From: Lentisphaerota bacterium
GTDB lineage: Bacteria; Verrucomicrobiota; Kiritimatiellia; UBA8416; JAUUYL01
Length of the DNA stretch: 34,750 nt
Direction of reading: 5' to 3'
NCBI GenBank assembly: GCA_030590485.1
Contig: JAUUYL010000025.1
Coordinates: 1 to 34,750, forward strand
The first letter of the stretch is position 1, and each line of letters begins with the position of its first letter. The translations under genes and the position numbers were made by a program. Shown piece by piece: positions 1-7,778 of the stretch. The notes beneath the pieces were generated by a model that was not told where the DNA came from, did not search any database, and saw nothing but the letters and a program-made list of their open reading frames with translations.

Positions 1-6
1 GTTTCT

Positions 7-24
7 TCATAGTATTCATAGTAT
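7..24. repeat. two-copy tandem repeat, period 9
   Basis: TCATAGTAT occurs twice in tandem just upstream of the antitoxin start and continues degenerately as TCCTCATAA. The period is 9, like the arrays at 27663-27689 and 28633-28668, and unlike the 7-bp arrays elsewhere. With only two copies it could be chance. Confidence 0.4.
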
Positions 25-42
25 TCCTCATAAGAGTTCTAT

Positions 43-270
43 GTGTCTACTATTACCGGGCAGGCTCAAGTTTCCGACAACCTGGTAAGAGAGGCGAGAC
101 TTATCAGCGCCGTTGACAATCGCTCTGTTACCGGCCAAATCGAACATTGGGCTAAAATTGGAAAATGTTCTGAAGAGAACCCCGAACTAACGTATGGATT
201 GATAAAGGACATATTGATCGGGGTTGAAGAACTTGAGCAGGGCGAATCTTCCGAATACGAGTTTGGTTGA
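43..270 (+). CDS. ParD-like antitoxin of a type II toxin-antitoxin pair
   Basis: This 75-residue protein probably binds and neutralises the toxin encoded 6 bp downstream, and such antitoxins usually repress their own operon. The family call rests on the signature around residues 27-40 (RSVTGQIEHWAKIGK), the following ENPELTYGLIKDIL segment and the terminal YEFG, which together are typical of the ParD-like antitoxin family (ribbon-helix-helix type N-terminus). A GTG at 43 is the chosen start; no strong Shine-Dalgarno is visible and the window edge limits what can be judged upstream. The N-terminus (STITGQAQVSDNLVREAR) matches the usual family start closely enough that large truncation is unlikely. 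Confidence 0.8.
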   Translation: MSTITGQAQVSDNLVREARLISAVDNRSVTGQIEHWAKIGKCSEENPELTYGLIKDILIGVEELEQGESSEYEFG

Positions 271-276
271 TATGAT

Positions 277-558
277 ATGAAAATATTACAATCAGGCTCA
301 GTCAAAAAGAAAGTCCGAAGATTTCGCAAGCAAGAAAAGAAGATCCTCGACACCCAGATTCGGAAGATTGTTAAGGATCCAGCCATAGGACAAGAAAAGA
401 AAGGTGATCTCAGAGGTGTTTTGGTCTTAAAGTTCAAAATACATGTCACGCAGTATCTTCTTTCATATCGTTTCATCGGAGACAATCTGGACTTGATAAT
501 GATTGGCCCTCACGAGAACTACTACAGAGATCTATCCAGCTATCTTAAGAAGAGATAA
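277..558 (+). CDS. RelE/ParE-family toxin
   Basis: A 93-residue basic protein of the RelE/ParE superfamily, whose members are ribosome-dependent mRNA interferases or gyrase poisons. Seen here: a Lys/Arg-rich helical N-terminal half (KKKVRRFRKQEKK), then QEKKGDLRGVLVLKF and the C-terminal GPHENYYRDL motif, which is the usual signature of the subfamily paired with ParD-like antitoxins. The length is normal for the family and the frame is intact, so the toxin is probably functional. It starts 6 bp after the antitoxin stop, consistent with a bicistronic message. Whether it acts on mRNA or on another target cannot be told from sequence alone. Confidence 0.85.
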   Translation: MKILQSGSVKKKVRRFRKQEKKILDTQIRKIVKDPAIGQEKKGDLRGVLVLKFKIHVTQYLLSYRFIGDNLDLIMIGPHENYYRDLSSYLKKR

Positions 559-688
559 GAGACCCACTGGGACTCCGTCCGCTGGAAGCCGCAAATCAAA
601 TAAATCGAGATTCCTCGGCATAGCCCGCAGTCGACGCCGGGAGCGTAGCCGAAAGATCTCATCGAAAATTCACATTCATCTTTTCTGC

Positions 689-717
689 TTGAAAAAGTGC
701 CTTACCTAGGGTAAAAG
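689..717 (+). promoter_or_regulatory. probable sigma70-type promoter of the tRNA-Leu gene
   Basis: TTGAAA (689-694) is followed by a 17-bp spacer and TAAAAG (712-717), 26 bp before the tRNA 5' end. The match is 5/6 at -35 and 4/6 at -10, with ideal spacing. Confidence 0.5.
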
Positions 718-743
718 TCTCTTCACTTCGTTACATTTTTGCT

Positions 744-829
744 GCTCGGGTGGTGAAATGGCAGACACGCTAGCTTGAGGGGCTAGTGGGGGCAACCCCG
801 TGGAGGTTCGAGTCCTCTCCCGAGCACCA
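744..829 (+). tRNA. tRNA-Leu (anticodon GAG), CCA encoded
   Basis: The acceptor stem GCTCGGG (744-750) pairs with CCCGAGC (819-825), followed by discriminator A and an encoded CCA (827-829). The anticodon stem CTAGC/GCTAG (770-774/782-786) frames the 7-nt loop TTGAGGG, giving anticodon GAG at 777-779. A long variable arm (TGGGGGCAACCCCGT) marks it as class II, and the T-loop TTCGAGT is canonical. It reads CUC/CUU leucine codons. Confidence 0.97.
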
Positions 830-853
830 GTTCACTAACATAGGAGTACGATT

Positions 854-1042
854 ATGAAACACTTGGCACACTTAGTGATTTTTACGGTCATTCTTCTCGT
901 ATTATCCGGCTGCGTGAGACGCACCATATATATGCAAAGGGGCCAAACGGCAGGCTCCTACAACAGTAGCGACGTCAAACCAAGAGCCGCCAGCTCAAGA
1001 ATTCTATGGTTCTGGAACAAGGATTTCTGGAGTAATAAATAA
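854..1042 (+). CDS. small predicted lipoprotein, function unknown
   Basis: A 62-residue protein with a type II signal peptide: hydrophobic core LVIFTVILLVLSG (residues 7-19) and lipobox LSGC with the lipidated Cys at residue 20. Position +2 is Val, so the outer membrane is more likely than inner-membrane retention if proteobacterial sorting rules apply. The mature part is about 43 residues, rich in Ser/Arg/Lys, with Trp pairs near the end (ILWFWNKDFW). A good ribosome binding site (AGGAG, 842-846) supports the start. It follows tRNA-Leu by 24 bp and may be transcribed with it. I recognise no family. Confidence 0.7.
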   Translation: MKHLAHLVIFTVILLVLSGCVRRTIYMQRGQTAGSYNSSDVKPRAASSRILWFWNKDFWSNK

Positions 1043-1145
1043 TATTGTGGACCCGGCTTCGCTTTCAGCTACGCCGAGGTGAGCAGTGAAGGATAATACG
1101 CTTCTGTGTTAAAACAGTCCATACCCTATCAGCAAAAACCTTTAA

Positions 1146-2696
1146 TCACTTCATAATAATGCGCAGTGAAGTCTTGTTGTCTTTTTGTTCTGTTACCATT
1201 ACGCAAGTCTCTAAGCCTTCGAGGCCGCGCAAGAGATGCTGCATTGCTTCAACCGCCATACGGAACTCTGTCCTCCTCGATCTGTTCGATGCAAGCGCCC
1301 ACAGATCATTCAAGGCAATCATATTCCCCAACACTGGACCCAGCGACTGCACATGAGCCCAACCGGCGAATGCTGATTGATCAAAATCTATTCCGGAAAC
1401 AACTCCCTCGCCCGAACCCATCCCTATCAGCGCCTCGACTACATCCCTGTTGCTAGCGATTATCAGCCAATCATCTATCAACGTTACGGTCGGCTTCTCT
1501 CTCTGCCCCATTTTGTCAAAGAAGGATCCAGTCACACGACTGACATTATAAACCCTATGCCCATTCAGCATGCTCTCCGTCTTTATAAGGTTCGTCTTGT
1601 AAGCGGCATTCAGCGTATCCAGACTTGTCGCCAACAATTCAGAAATCTTTTCCTCCTCTTTAATCTTCATCCCAAGCAACAGCGAAGACGCCCTGAACCC
1701 GCGAAGCCTCCCGCTGTACTCAGGTCTGGCAAGACATATGAAAATCGGCGTGTCCTGTTTGATATTATCCCTGATCAACTTCCTCAAGACGGTAAGCTTA
1801 CCCTTTCTGTCGTTGCTGATCATCTGCCGTTCAAAGAACTGATGTGACATGAACAGCGCGGCAGCAGGCAATTTCCCAAGCATTTCCACTGCCTCTCCAT
1901 AATGCTGCGCGTGACCGGGAATATCTCTGGTCATTACAAAAGGACCGCCAGTTTCCCATGTCAACATTCCGGAAACACTCTTGGCGGCTTCCTTCTTAAA
2001 CGAATAACTCATCACCTGGCTTCCAAATGTCTTAGCGCTCTGAGATATAAACCATCCTCCGCGCACTGTCTGATCGCGCTCCAAATGTTTGCTGAGAACC
2101 GGTGCCATAGGCCTCGTCTGGGTCATGCGGCCAACAATATAATCCACACCAAACGGCTTATGGGACAGGCTGCCGACCAGCACGCCTTCGTAGAAAGCGA
2201 ACGAGAAGAACCTGTAGTCTGACTCTTTAGCATCCAGATCAATACTCCAGACCTTGATGCCATAATCTATCACTTTATGGTTCAGCTTCGATTTAAGAGT
2301 GAACCCTGATGTCCATTTAAGAAGCTGTCCTTTCCTGCCAGCCCATGTGGCAACAACAAGCGCGGGCTTAACATTACTCGAGAGAGACGGCACACGGGCA
2401 AAAAGCGTGTTCTTTGAGGCCACAACTTCCAGTATCTGGTCAATGCGCGACTCGTTCAAGACGGATGCAAGACCATCTTGCCCCTCTACCTCTCCCAATG
2501 ACTCAAGAAGCAGGTCCTTTATCGTTCCTTGCTGCCAATGTTCATAAATAGCAGGCTGTTCAATGATAACATCGGAACTCATGGGTATTGCCCTATAAAG
2601 CAATTCGCGATTATATGGGAAGTATGTGGTCCACCAACAGGAAAGAAGGACAAACAGGATTAACACACCCCAGAAGCAGATGTTTCTTTTGCTCAT
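1146..2696 (-). CDS. uncharacterised membrane-anchored protein, 516 aa
   Basis: I do not recognise this family. The first 25 residues form one hydrophobic segment (ICFWGVLILFVLLSCWWTTYF) after a short basic start, so the protein is probably tethered to the inner membrane with about 490 residues outside the cytoplasm. The Cys in this segment is not in a good lipobox. The remainder is a soluble alpha/beta mixture with no cysteine cluster or obvious catalytic motif. The internal organisation (segments opening ALVVATWAG, GILVGSLS-like and WLIIASNRDVVEALIG) vaguely recalls large DUF3352-type bacterial proteins, which is only an impression. Its ATG overlaps the pyrD stop codon by 4 bp (ATGA), indicating translational coupling to pyrD, though no role in pyrimidine synthesis is implied by the sequence. 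Confidence 0.75.
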   Translation of the reverse strand: MSKRNICFWGVLILFVLLSCWWTTYFPYNRELLYRAIPMSSDVIIEQPAIYEHWQQGTIKDLLLESLGEVEGQDGLASVLNESRIDQILEVVASKNTLFARVPSLSSNVKPALVVATWAGRKGQLLKWTSGFTLKSKLNHKVIDYGIKVWSIDLDAKESDYRFFSFAFYEGVLVGSLSHKPFGVDYIVGRMTQTRPMAPVLSKHLERDQTVRGGWFISQSAKTFGSQVMSYSFKKEAAKSVSGMLTWETGGPFVMTRDIPGHAQHYGEAVEMLGKLPAAALFMSHQFFERQMISNDRKGKLTVLRKLIRDNIKQDTPIFICLARPEYSGRLRGFRASSLLLGMKIKEEEKISELLATSLDTLNAAYKTNLIKTESMLNGHRVYNVSRVTGSFFDKMGQREKPTVTLIDDWLIIASNRDVVEALIGMGSGEGVVSGIDFDQSAFAGWAHVQSLGPVLGNMIALNDLWALASNRSRRTEFRMAVEAMQHLLRGLEGLETCVMVTEQKDNKTSLRIIMK

Positions 2697-3622
2697 ACCT
2701 CAAGTGTCCCGACAAGTTCAGCCACACTCTTCATTCCGTGGCGGAGAAGATATTCCTCTATCCCGACAACAACGTTCAGGCATGTAGCAGGATCCGTAAA
2801 GTTGGCTGTTCCGACTGCTACCGCCGTTGCCCCGGCTATAATGAACTCTATAGCCGTTGCCGCGTCAGTTATGCCGCCCATACCTATGATTGGTATCTTT
2901 ACCGCCTGCGCCGCCTGCCAGACCATTTTCACTGCAACAGGATGTATCGCAGGACCGGAAAGCCCTCCGACAACATTAGCCAACACCGGCTTGCGCGTCT
3001 CAATATCAATAGCCATGCCGGGCAATGTATTGATCAATGATATCGCATCCGCCCCCTCCTCTTCCGCAATATGTGCGAAGATGGAAATATCCGTCACATT
3101 AGGTGACAACTTCGGTATCATCGGTAATTTCGTGCTTTTACGAACTGCGGAAATAACTTCAGCCGCCATCTTCTCGTCCGTTCCAAAAGCAATGCCGCCC
3201 TCCTTGATATTGGGGCAGGAAATATTTACCTCAAGTCCATCGACGCCTTCGACATCACTGAGCCTGGCAGAGGCTTCAGCATATTCATCAACCGACTTAC
3301 CCCAGACATTCACTATTACCGGAACATCATGCTTTCTCAGGAACGGCATGTATGTCTCAGCAAATCCATCAACACCAGGATTCTGAAGACCGATAGCATT
3401 GAGCAGTCCGCCAGGCACCTCTACCATCCGGGGTGTTTGATTTCCATCCCACGGTTCCAGGCTGACACCCTTCACCACGATTGCGCCAAGCTTCTCCAAA
3501 TCAACGATATCAGCATATTCCTGACCATACCCAAACGTGCCCGACGCTACGGTCACCGGATTCCGCATCTCAATCCCGTTGAGATCAACGGATAGATCTA
3601 TGGCTGATGGTTCATGGTTCAT
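2693..3622 (-). CDS. pyrD: dihydroorotate dehydrogenase B, catalytic subunit
   Basis: Oxidises dihydroorotate to orotate, the fourth step of UMP synthesis, passing electrons through FMN to PyrK and NAD+. The 309-residue TIM barrel carries the class 1B hallmarks: NPVTVASGTFGYG (21-33), NAIGLQNPGVD (75-85), the catalytic cysteine in NISCPN (Cys136) and the FMN phosphate loop VVGGLSGPAI followed by GMGGI. Class 1B enzymes use this Cys as base, whereas class 2 uses Ser. pyrK lies 44 bp upstream, as expected for the heterotetramer. Odd point: the first seven residues (MNHEPSA) are encoded by a 7-bp repeat array (3605-3632), and no other start codon lies between the array and the conserved barrel start. 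Confidence 0.95.
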   Translation of the reverse strand: MNHEPSAIDLSVDLNGIEMRNPVTVASGTFGYGQEYADIVDLEKLGAIVVKGVSLEPWDGNQTPRMVEVPGGLLNAIGLQNPGVDGFAETYMPFLRKHDVPVIVNVWGKSVDEYAEASARLSDVEGVDGLEVNISCPNIKEGGIAFGTDEKMAAEVISAVRKSTKLPMIPKLSPNVTDISIFAHIAEEEGADAISLINTLPGMAIDIETRKPVLANVVGGLSGPAIHPVAVKMVWQAAQAVKIPIIGMGGITDAATAIEFIIAGATAVAVGTANFTDPATCLNVVVGIEEYLLRHGMKSVAELVGTLEV

Positions 3623-3632
3623 GGTTTAATGG
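3605..3632. repeat. heptad array (TCATGGT type) spanning the pyrD start codon
   Basis: The + strand heptads are TGATGGT, TCATGGT, TCATGGT and TTAATGG. On the coding strand this reads as CCATGAA repeats, and the pyrD ATG (3622-3620) is one of their ATGs. Confidence 0.75.
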
Positions 3633-3651
3633 CCCCTAATTTTAAATTCTC

Positions 3652-3672
3652 ATCACGTTTCACGTCTTACGT
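3652..3672. repeat. heptad array (ACGTGAA type) containing the pyrK stop codon
   Basis: Three heptads, ATCACGT, TTCACGT and CTTACGT (+ strand). The pyrK TAA (3667-3669 on the complement) lies inside the third unit. Same family as 9150-9170, 12515-12528, 16075-16116 and 32621-32643. Confidence 0.75.
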
Positions 3673-4449
3673 TTCCCACACAATCTCTCTGCATTCAAAC
3701 ACCGGGCCATCTTTGCAAACGCGTCCCCATTCTTCGCTGCCGTCTTTTTTCCGCAGCTTATGCACGCATGCCAGGCATGCCCCTGCTCCGCATCCCATGT
3801 GTTTATCGAGTGAAAGCCACGCTGTTGCCCCTTTGCTCTCTGCCAGGTTGCCAAGCGCCTTGAGCATTCCGTCCGGGCCGCACGCATAAAACACCGGTTT
3901 GTCCTCATCAGCCCTCTCATTCAGCCATGCATCAAGTATTTCCGTAACCAGTCCCTTTTGCCCGACAGAACCATCCTCGGTCGCAATATGGACGTTCCAA
4001 CCTAACTTCTCAAAATCTTCTATGCAAAGAATATCGGCTTCTGATCTGCCTCCTACAAAGAGGTCGCCCTTCTTCCCGAGCTTCTCCGCCAGAAAACAAA
4101 GTGGTGCCACCCCATATCCGCCAGCAACAAGCACCGGATGACAATCGCATTCCATTGGAAATCCATTACCAAGCGGACCCATCACACTCATCTCTTCCCC
4201 AGGCTGCAGCAAATTCAAGGCGGCGGTACCTTTACCCACACGTTTATACAGTATGGAAATAGTTCGATCCTCAACACCGTACAAACTGAACGGACGCCGA
4301 AGGACATGATTCTCAAGCCTGGGTACAAGTATGTGGACAAACTGGCCTGGCTGGGCATGAGCAGAGACACCGGGCACGTCAAGAACAAGCACATTATAGT
4401 CACCCGTTACTTTTTCCTGCTTCAGAATTGAGGCATTCTCAATATTCAC
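3667..4449 (-). CDS. pyrK: dihydroorotate dehydrogenase B, electron transfer subunit
   Basis: FAD and [2Fe-2S] subunit that carries electrons from PyrD to NAD+. The 260 residues show the ferredoxin-reductase fold: FAD-binding RRPFSLYG (51-58), GKGT (72-75), the NAD-binding glycine motif GGYGVAPL (110-117), CGPDGM (190-195) and a C-terminal iron-sulfur cluster motif with Cys220, Cys225, Cys228 and Cys245 in the PyrK pattern. The start is a GTG with AAAGGGG about 10 bp upstream. It is the first gene of a pyrK-pyrD unit. Its stop codon lies in a 7-bp repeat array, so the last residues (VWET) sit against repeat DNA, while the conserved domains are complete. Confidence 0.93.
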   Translation of the reverse strand: MNIENASILKQEKVTGDYNVLVLDVPGVSAHAQPGQFVHILVPRLENHVLRRPFSLYGVEDRTISILYKRVGKGTAALNLLQPGEEMSVMGPLGNGFPMECDCHPVLVAGGYGVAPLCFLAEKLGKKGDLFVGGRSEADILCIEDFEKLGWNVHIATEDGSVGQKGLVTEILDAWLNERADEDKPVFYACGPDGMLKALGNLAESKGATAWLSLDKHMGCGAGACLACVHKLRKKDGSEEWGRVCKDGPVFECREIVWET

Positions 4450-4520
4450 GTTCAGTCATCCCCTTTCAGTTAGGAAATTTTTACCAGAATGATCAGTACA
4501 TTACAATACACATTAAAACA

Positions 4521-4548
4521 AAACAGCCCCGCCGAAGCGGGGCTGTTT
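4521..4548 (-). terminator. rho-independent terminator downstream of nrdJ
   Basis: Perfect 12-bp stem (AAACAGCCCCGC with GCGGGGCTGTTT) around a 4-nt loop. On the - strand it is followed by TTTTGTTTTAATG, a good U-tract. It lies 28 bp past the nrdJ stop and could also work weakly in the other direction. Confidence 0.85.
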
Positions 4549-4555
4549 TATTATC

Positions 4556-4576
4556 TATTGCCTATTGCCGACTGCC
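4556..4576. repeat. heptad array (GGCAATA type) abutting the nrdJ stop
   Basis: Units TATTGCC, TATTGCC and GACTGCC on the + strand. Read with nrdJ, the TAG stop (4578-4576) is followed at once by GGCAGTC-GGCAATA-GGCAATA, so the stop shares its last base with the array. Related arrays lie at 12317-12344 and 16030-16057. Confidence 0.7.
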
Positions 4577-7476
4577 TACGAACATCCCATCGAGTTGCCG
4601 CAGTTGAAACAGCGATAGCATGAGCCGTTACGCACTGTTATTGCTCCGCAACCGTCGCAGATCGGTGCATCCTGCATGAATTCCTTGAACTGTTCATCCA
4701 CTCTGCCACTCTCATGCTCACTCATAGGCTCTGATGTCGGCGGTTGTGCTTCAAAAAGAGGCTCAGGCGTTGTAACCGTCATGTCCGATATCATCATCAT
4801 CGTCCGCCCGTTAGGGAAAGTAATGCTCAACCAGCGGAAAATATAATCCACTATCGATTTGGCTATAGGTATATCCGGATTCTTCGTGAAGCCTGCAGGC
4901 TCAAATCTGCTGTGAGCAAATTTCTTGCAAAGCTCCTGAAGCGAAACCCCATACTGCAGACAGAGAGAGATAGCCGTACCGAACGCATCCATAATACCGC
5001 CAACAGTACTACCTTCCTTCGCCATAGTGATAAAGAGTTCACCAGGCCCGCCGTCCTCATATATACCAACAGTAAGGTAACCTTCGTGACCCGCAACCTC
5101 GAATTTATGCGTGATCGACTGACGAGTCGCCGGCATGCGCCGTCTGAAAGGAAATCCCGGGATAGGAACATCTTCTTTTGAATCCAGAGTCACAATCTTA
5201 TCACCTTCCTTAGTGACATTGAGAGGCTGCGTCCTCTTCGAACCGTCTCGATACATCGCTACAGCTTTGAGCCCCATCTTCCAGCCGTCAATATACGCCT
5301 GCATAATGTCGTCTACAGTAGCGTCACTCGGAAGGTTAACTGTCTTGCTTATCGCGCCGGACAGGAACGGCTGAACCGCAGCCATCATCTTCAAGTGAGC
5401 CGTGTAAGGTATAAACCTGTCCCCGTTCTGAGGTTTGAACGCGCAATCAAACACCTGCAGATGCTCATCCTTCATTCCAGGCGCGCCTTCAATCGTGTCA
5501 TGCTTGTCGATAAACTCAACAATTTCCTCGACCTGTTTCTTGTTGTAGCCAAGACTAGCCAGCGCTTTACGGATGCTCTGGTTTACCAGTTTCATCATTC
5601 CGCCACCAGCGAGCTGCTTGTACTTGACCAACGCGATGTCAGGTTCAACACCGGTGGTATCACAATCCATCATGAACCCTATTGTTCCCGTTGGAGCCAG
5701 CAGTGTCACCTGAGCATTCCTGAAGCCAGCCCTCGGCCCGGTCTCGACAACCGTCTTCCACAATGACTCAGCAGCAGCCATCAGATTGGCAGGGCAATGC
5801 TCTTTATCGATATCGTCCAGAGCCTTGCGGTGCATCTTGAGAACGTTGAGCATCGGCTCACGGTTCGACTGATACATATCAAATGTCCCCTTGATCTTTG
5901 CCAGCTCGTTCGACACCACATACGCCTGCCCTGTCATCACAGCTGTGATGGCGCCAGAATACGCGCGTCCTGCATCACTGTCGTAAGGCAAGCCAAGTCG
6001 CATCAGCAAGGCGCCCAGATTCGCGTACCCAAGCCCTAAAGGCCGGTATAGATGGGAGTTCTCTGATATCTCCTGTGAAGGATAACTGGCACTGTCGATG
6101 ATGATATCCTGCGCTATGATGAATAAACGCACCACATGCTTGAACTTTTCGACATTGAACTCGCCCTTGTCGTTAATAAACTTCATGAGATTGATCGACG
6201 CCAGATTACACGCACTGTTATCAAGGAACATGTATTCCGAACAGGGATTACTGGCATTGATCCTGCCGCTGTTCAAACAAGTATGCCAACGGTTGATTGT
6301 CGAATCATACTGAAGCCCTGGATCACCACAAAGATGCGTCCCTTCAGCTATCTGTTTGAAAACATCACGTGCCCTGAGTTTTTCGACAGTCTTGTCGCTG
6401 ACAACCGCTTTTGTCTCATACGTACCGTCACACTCAACAGCTTCCATGAACTCGTCTGTCACACGTACCGACAAGTTAGCATTCTGAAACATGACTGAAT
6501 CATAAGCCTCGCCACCGAACGACCCGTCATACCCTTCTTCTATAAGAGCCCAGGCTTTCTTCTCTTCCTTAACTTTACAGTTAATAAAATCCTCTATGTC
6601 AGGGTGATGAATTTTTAAGCTCTGCATCTTCGCAGCGCGTCTCGTTTTGCCGCCGGATTTTATGACAGCCGCGACCTGATCAAACACCCGCATGAAACTC
6701 AACGGACCGGATGGTGTTCCCCCTCCCGAAAGTTTCTCTTTGCTACTCCGCAAAGTACTGAGATCCGTTCCTGTTCCTGAACCGTGTTTGAACAACATCG
6801 CTTCAGAATAAGCGAGACGCATGATGTCTTCCATCGTATCGTCAACCGACTGGATAAAGCAGGCCGCGCATTGAGGCCGCTTATAATTGTCATCAATCGC
6901 CTGTATCTGCATTGTATCAGGGTCCCATGCAAAACTACTGGAACTAGGGGCTGTATGGCCATAAACATGGTACAGGCCTACATTAAACCATACTGGACTG
7001 TTAAATGATCCATACTGATTTATGCAGATATGAGCCAGCTCGTTGTAATAGTTATCGGCATCCTTCTGGCTCACGAAATAACCATCCGCCAGACCCCAGT
7101 CAGTGATTGTCCTTGCGACACGATGGATCAACTGACGCGCCGAATATTCACGCTCATCAGAACCAACCGCACCGTAAAAATATTTTGACGCCACAATGTT
7201 GGTTGCAAGAACCGACCATGTCTTTGGAACCTCAACATCATGCTGCTCAAATACAACACCACCCTTGTCGTCGGTAATCGAAGAATACCTCTTGTCCCAG
7301 GCGATGTTGTCAAAAGGGCTCTCGCCTTTTTTGACGAGTACGTTTTTAATTCTAAGTCCTTTTGATTTAGCAGTCGATGTCTTAGCCTTTTCCGATGTCT
7401 TAACTCCCGACTTTCTCGTTCTCGTTCCCACTCGTCGTTTCTCCTTCATGTCTACCGCATCACGTGCATCAAGCAT
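4576..7476 (-). CDS. nrdJ: adenosylcobalamin-dependent (class II) ribonucleotide reductase
   Basis: Reduces ribonucleotides to deoxyribonucleotides, using adenosylcobalamin to generate the thiyl radical, so it is oxygen-independent. The 966 residues contain RPQCAACFIQSV (Cys203/Cys206), the active-site loop NPCSEYMFLDNSACNL (Cys412, Cys423), the LLAPTGTIGFMMDCDTTG motif and a C-terminal cysteine-rich segment (Cys940, 943, 953, 956, 959, 965) of the kind that shuttles reducing equivalents or binds zinc. The first about 45 residues are a Lys/Arg-rich, low-complexity extension. GGGGGATATT before ATG 7476 is a good ribosome binding site. The gene stands alone between its promoter (7561-7588) and a strong terminator. 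No other RNR class is present in the window. Confidence 0.95.
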   Translation of the reverse strand: MLDARDAVDMKEKRRVGTRTRKSGVKTSEKAKTSTAKSKGLRIKNVLVKKGESPFDNIAWDKRYSSITDDKGGVVFEQHDVEVPKTWSVLATNIVASKYFYGAVGSDEREYSARQLIHRVARTITDWGLADGYFVSQKDADNYYNELAHICINQYGSFNSPVWFNVGLYHVYGHTAPSSSSFAWDPDTMQIQAIDDNYKRPQCAACFIQSVDDTMEDIMRLAYSEAMLFKHGSGTGTDLSTLRSSKEKLSGGGTPSGPLSFMRVFDQVAAVIKSGGKTRRAAKMQSLKIHHPDIEDFINCKVKEEKKAWALIEEGYDGSFGGEAYDSVMFQNANLSVRVTDEFMEAVECDGTYETKAVVSDKTVEKLRARDVFKQIAEGTHLCGDPGLQYDSTINRWHTCLNSGRINASNPCSEYMFLDNSACNLASINLMKFINDKGEFNVEKFKHVVRLFIIAQDIIIDSASYPSQEISENSHLYRPLGLGYANLGALLMRLGLPYDSDAGRAYSGAITAVMTGQAYVVSNELAKIKGTFDMYQSNREPMLNVLKMHRKALDDIDKEHCPANLMAAAESLWKTVVETGPRAGFRNAQVTLLAPTGTIGFMMDCDTTGVEPDIALVKYKQLAGGGMMKLVNQSIRKALASLGYNKKQVEEIVEFIDKHDTIEGAPGMKDEHLQVFDCAFKPQNGDRFIPYTAHLKMMAAVQPFLSGAISKTVNLPSDATVDDIMQAYIDGWKMGLKAVAMYRDGSKRTQPLNVTKEGDKIVTLDSKEDVPIPGFPFRRRMPATRQSITHKFEVAGHEGYLTVGIYEDGGPGELFITMAKEGSTVGGIMDAFGTAISLCLQYGVSLQELCKKFAHSRFEPAGFTKNPDIPIAKSIVDYIFRWLSITFPNGRTMMMISDMTVTTPEPLFEAQPPTSEPMSEHESGRVDEQFKEFMQDAPICDGCGAITVRNGSCYRCFNCGNSMGCS

Positions 7477-7560
7477 AATATCCCCCAGGAAATATTGAAT
7501 TTATGTAAAAAAGCGATATCCAGCACCACTAGATGTGCTATGTCCCGCCAAAACAAATCT

Positions 7561-7588
7561 ATAATGACACAATATGTAGTGGATTCAA
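7561..7588 (-). promoter_or_regulatory. nrdJ promoter with an NrdR-box-like operator in its spacer
   Basis: On the - strand TTGAAT (7588-7583) and CATTAT (7566-7561) are separated by exactly the 16 bp 7582-7567, which read CCACTACATATTGTGT. That agrees at 14 of 16 positions with the NrdR box as I remember it (ACACWATATATWGTGT). NrdR represses RNR genes by binding such dyads over promoters. NrdR boxes normally occur in pairs; a weak partner could be 7523-7538, centred 44 bp away, where only the outer CAC/GTG arms match. The -10 could instead be TATAGA (7563-7558). Confidence 0.55.
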
Positions 7589-7728
7589 GGAAAAATGAAG
7601 AAAAAGTGAATTTAAACAGAACGTACTGGAAAAGAACGGCTTAGAACCGCTATCAGAGGCCCTGGCGCAACCAATTAGAACTCAGACCGCCTAGTCACAG
7701 GTATGAACCATCTCCTCACTACGCACCT

Positions 7729-7759
7729 GCCCGCAATGCTATCAACATAGCAGGCGGGC
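7729..7759 (-). other. hairpin downstream of der, possible terminator
   Basis: Outer stem GCCCGC (7729-7734) with GCGGGC (7754-7759), inner stem GCTAT/ATAGC around loop CAAC, and a small internal loop. It lies 20 bp after the der stop. There is no clear U-tract, so termination is uncertain. Confidence 0.45.
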
Positions 7760-7778
7760 CGCCTCACTGGATACCGCT

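Larger units (their letters stand above)
7477..7778. other. 302-bp intergenic region between der and nrdJ
   Basis: Holds the presumed nrdJ promoter with an NrdR-like box (7561-7588), a weaker AGCAC/GTGCT dyad (7522-7539) and a hairpin behind der (7729-7759). No credible reading frame and no 7-bp arrays were seen. I looked for a cobalamin riboswitch because of the B12 enzyme and saw no B12-box-like sequence. Confidence 0.6.

Noticed and set aside
503-709. Possible small + strand gene after the toxin
   Set aside because: It overlaps the toxin in another frame, has a Ser/Arg-rich translation without domain character and no ribosome binding site; the tRNA promoter lies inside it.
7477-7778. Cobalamin riboswitch upstream of nrdJ
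   Set aside because: Expected for a B12 enzyme, but no B12-box-like conserved core or suitable multi-stem architecture could be seen on the - strand.
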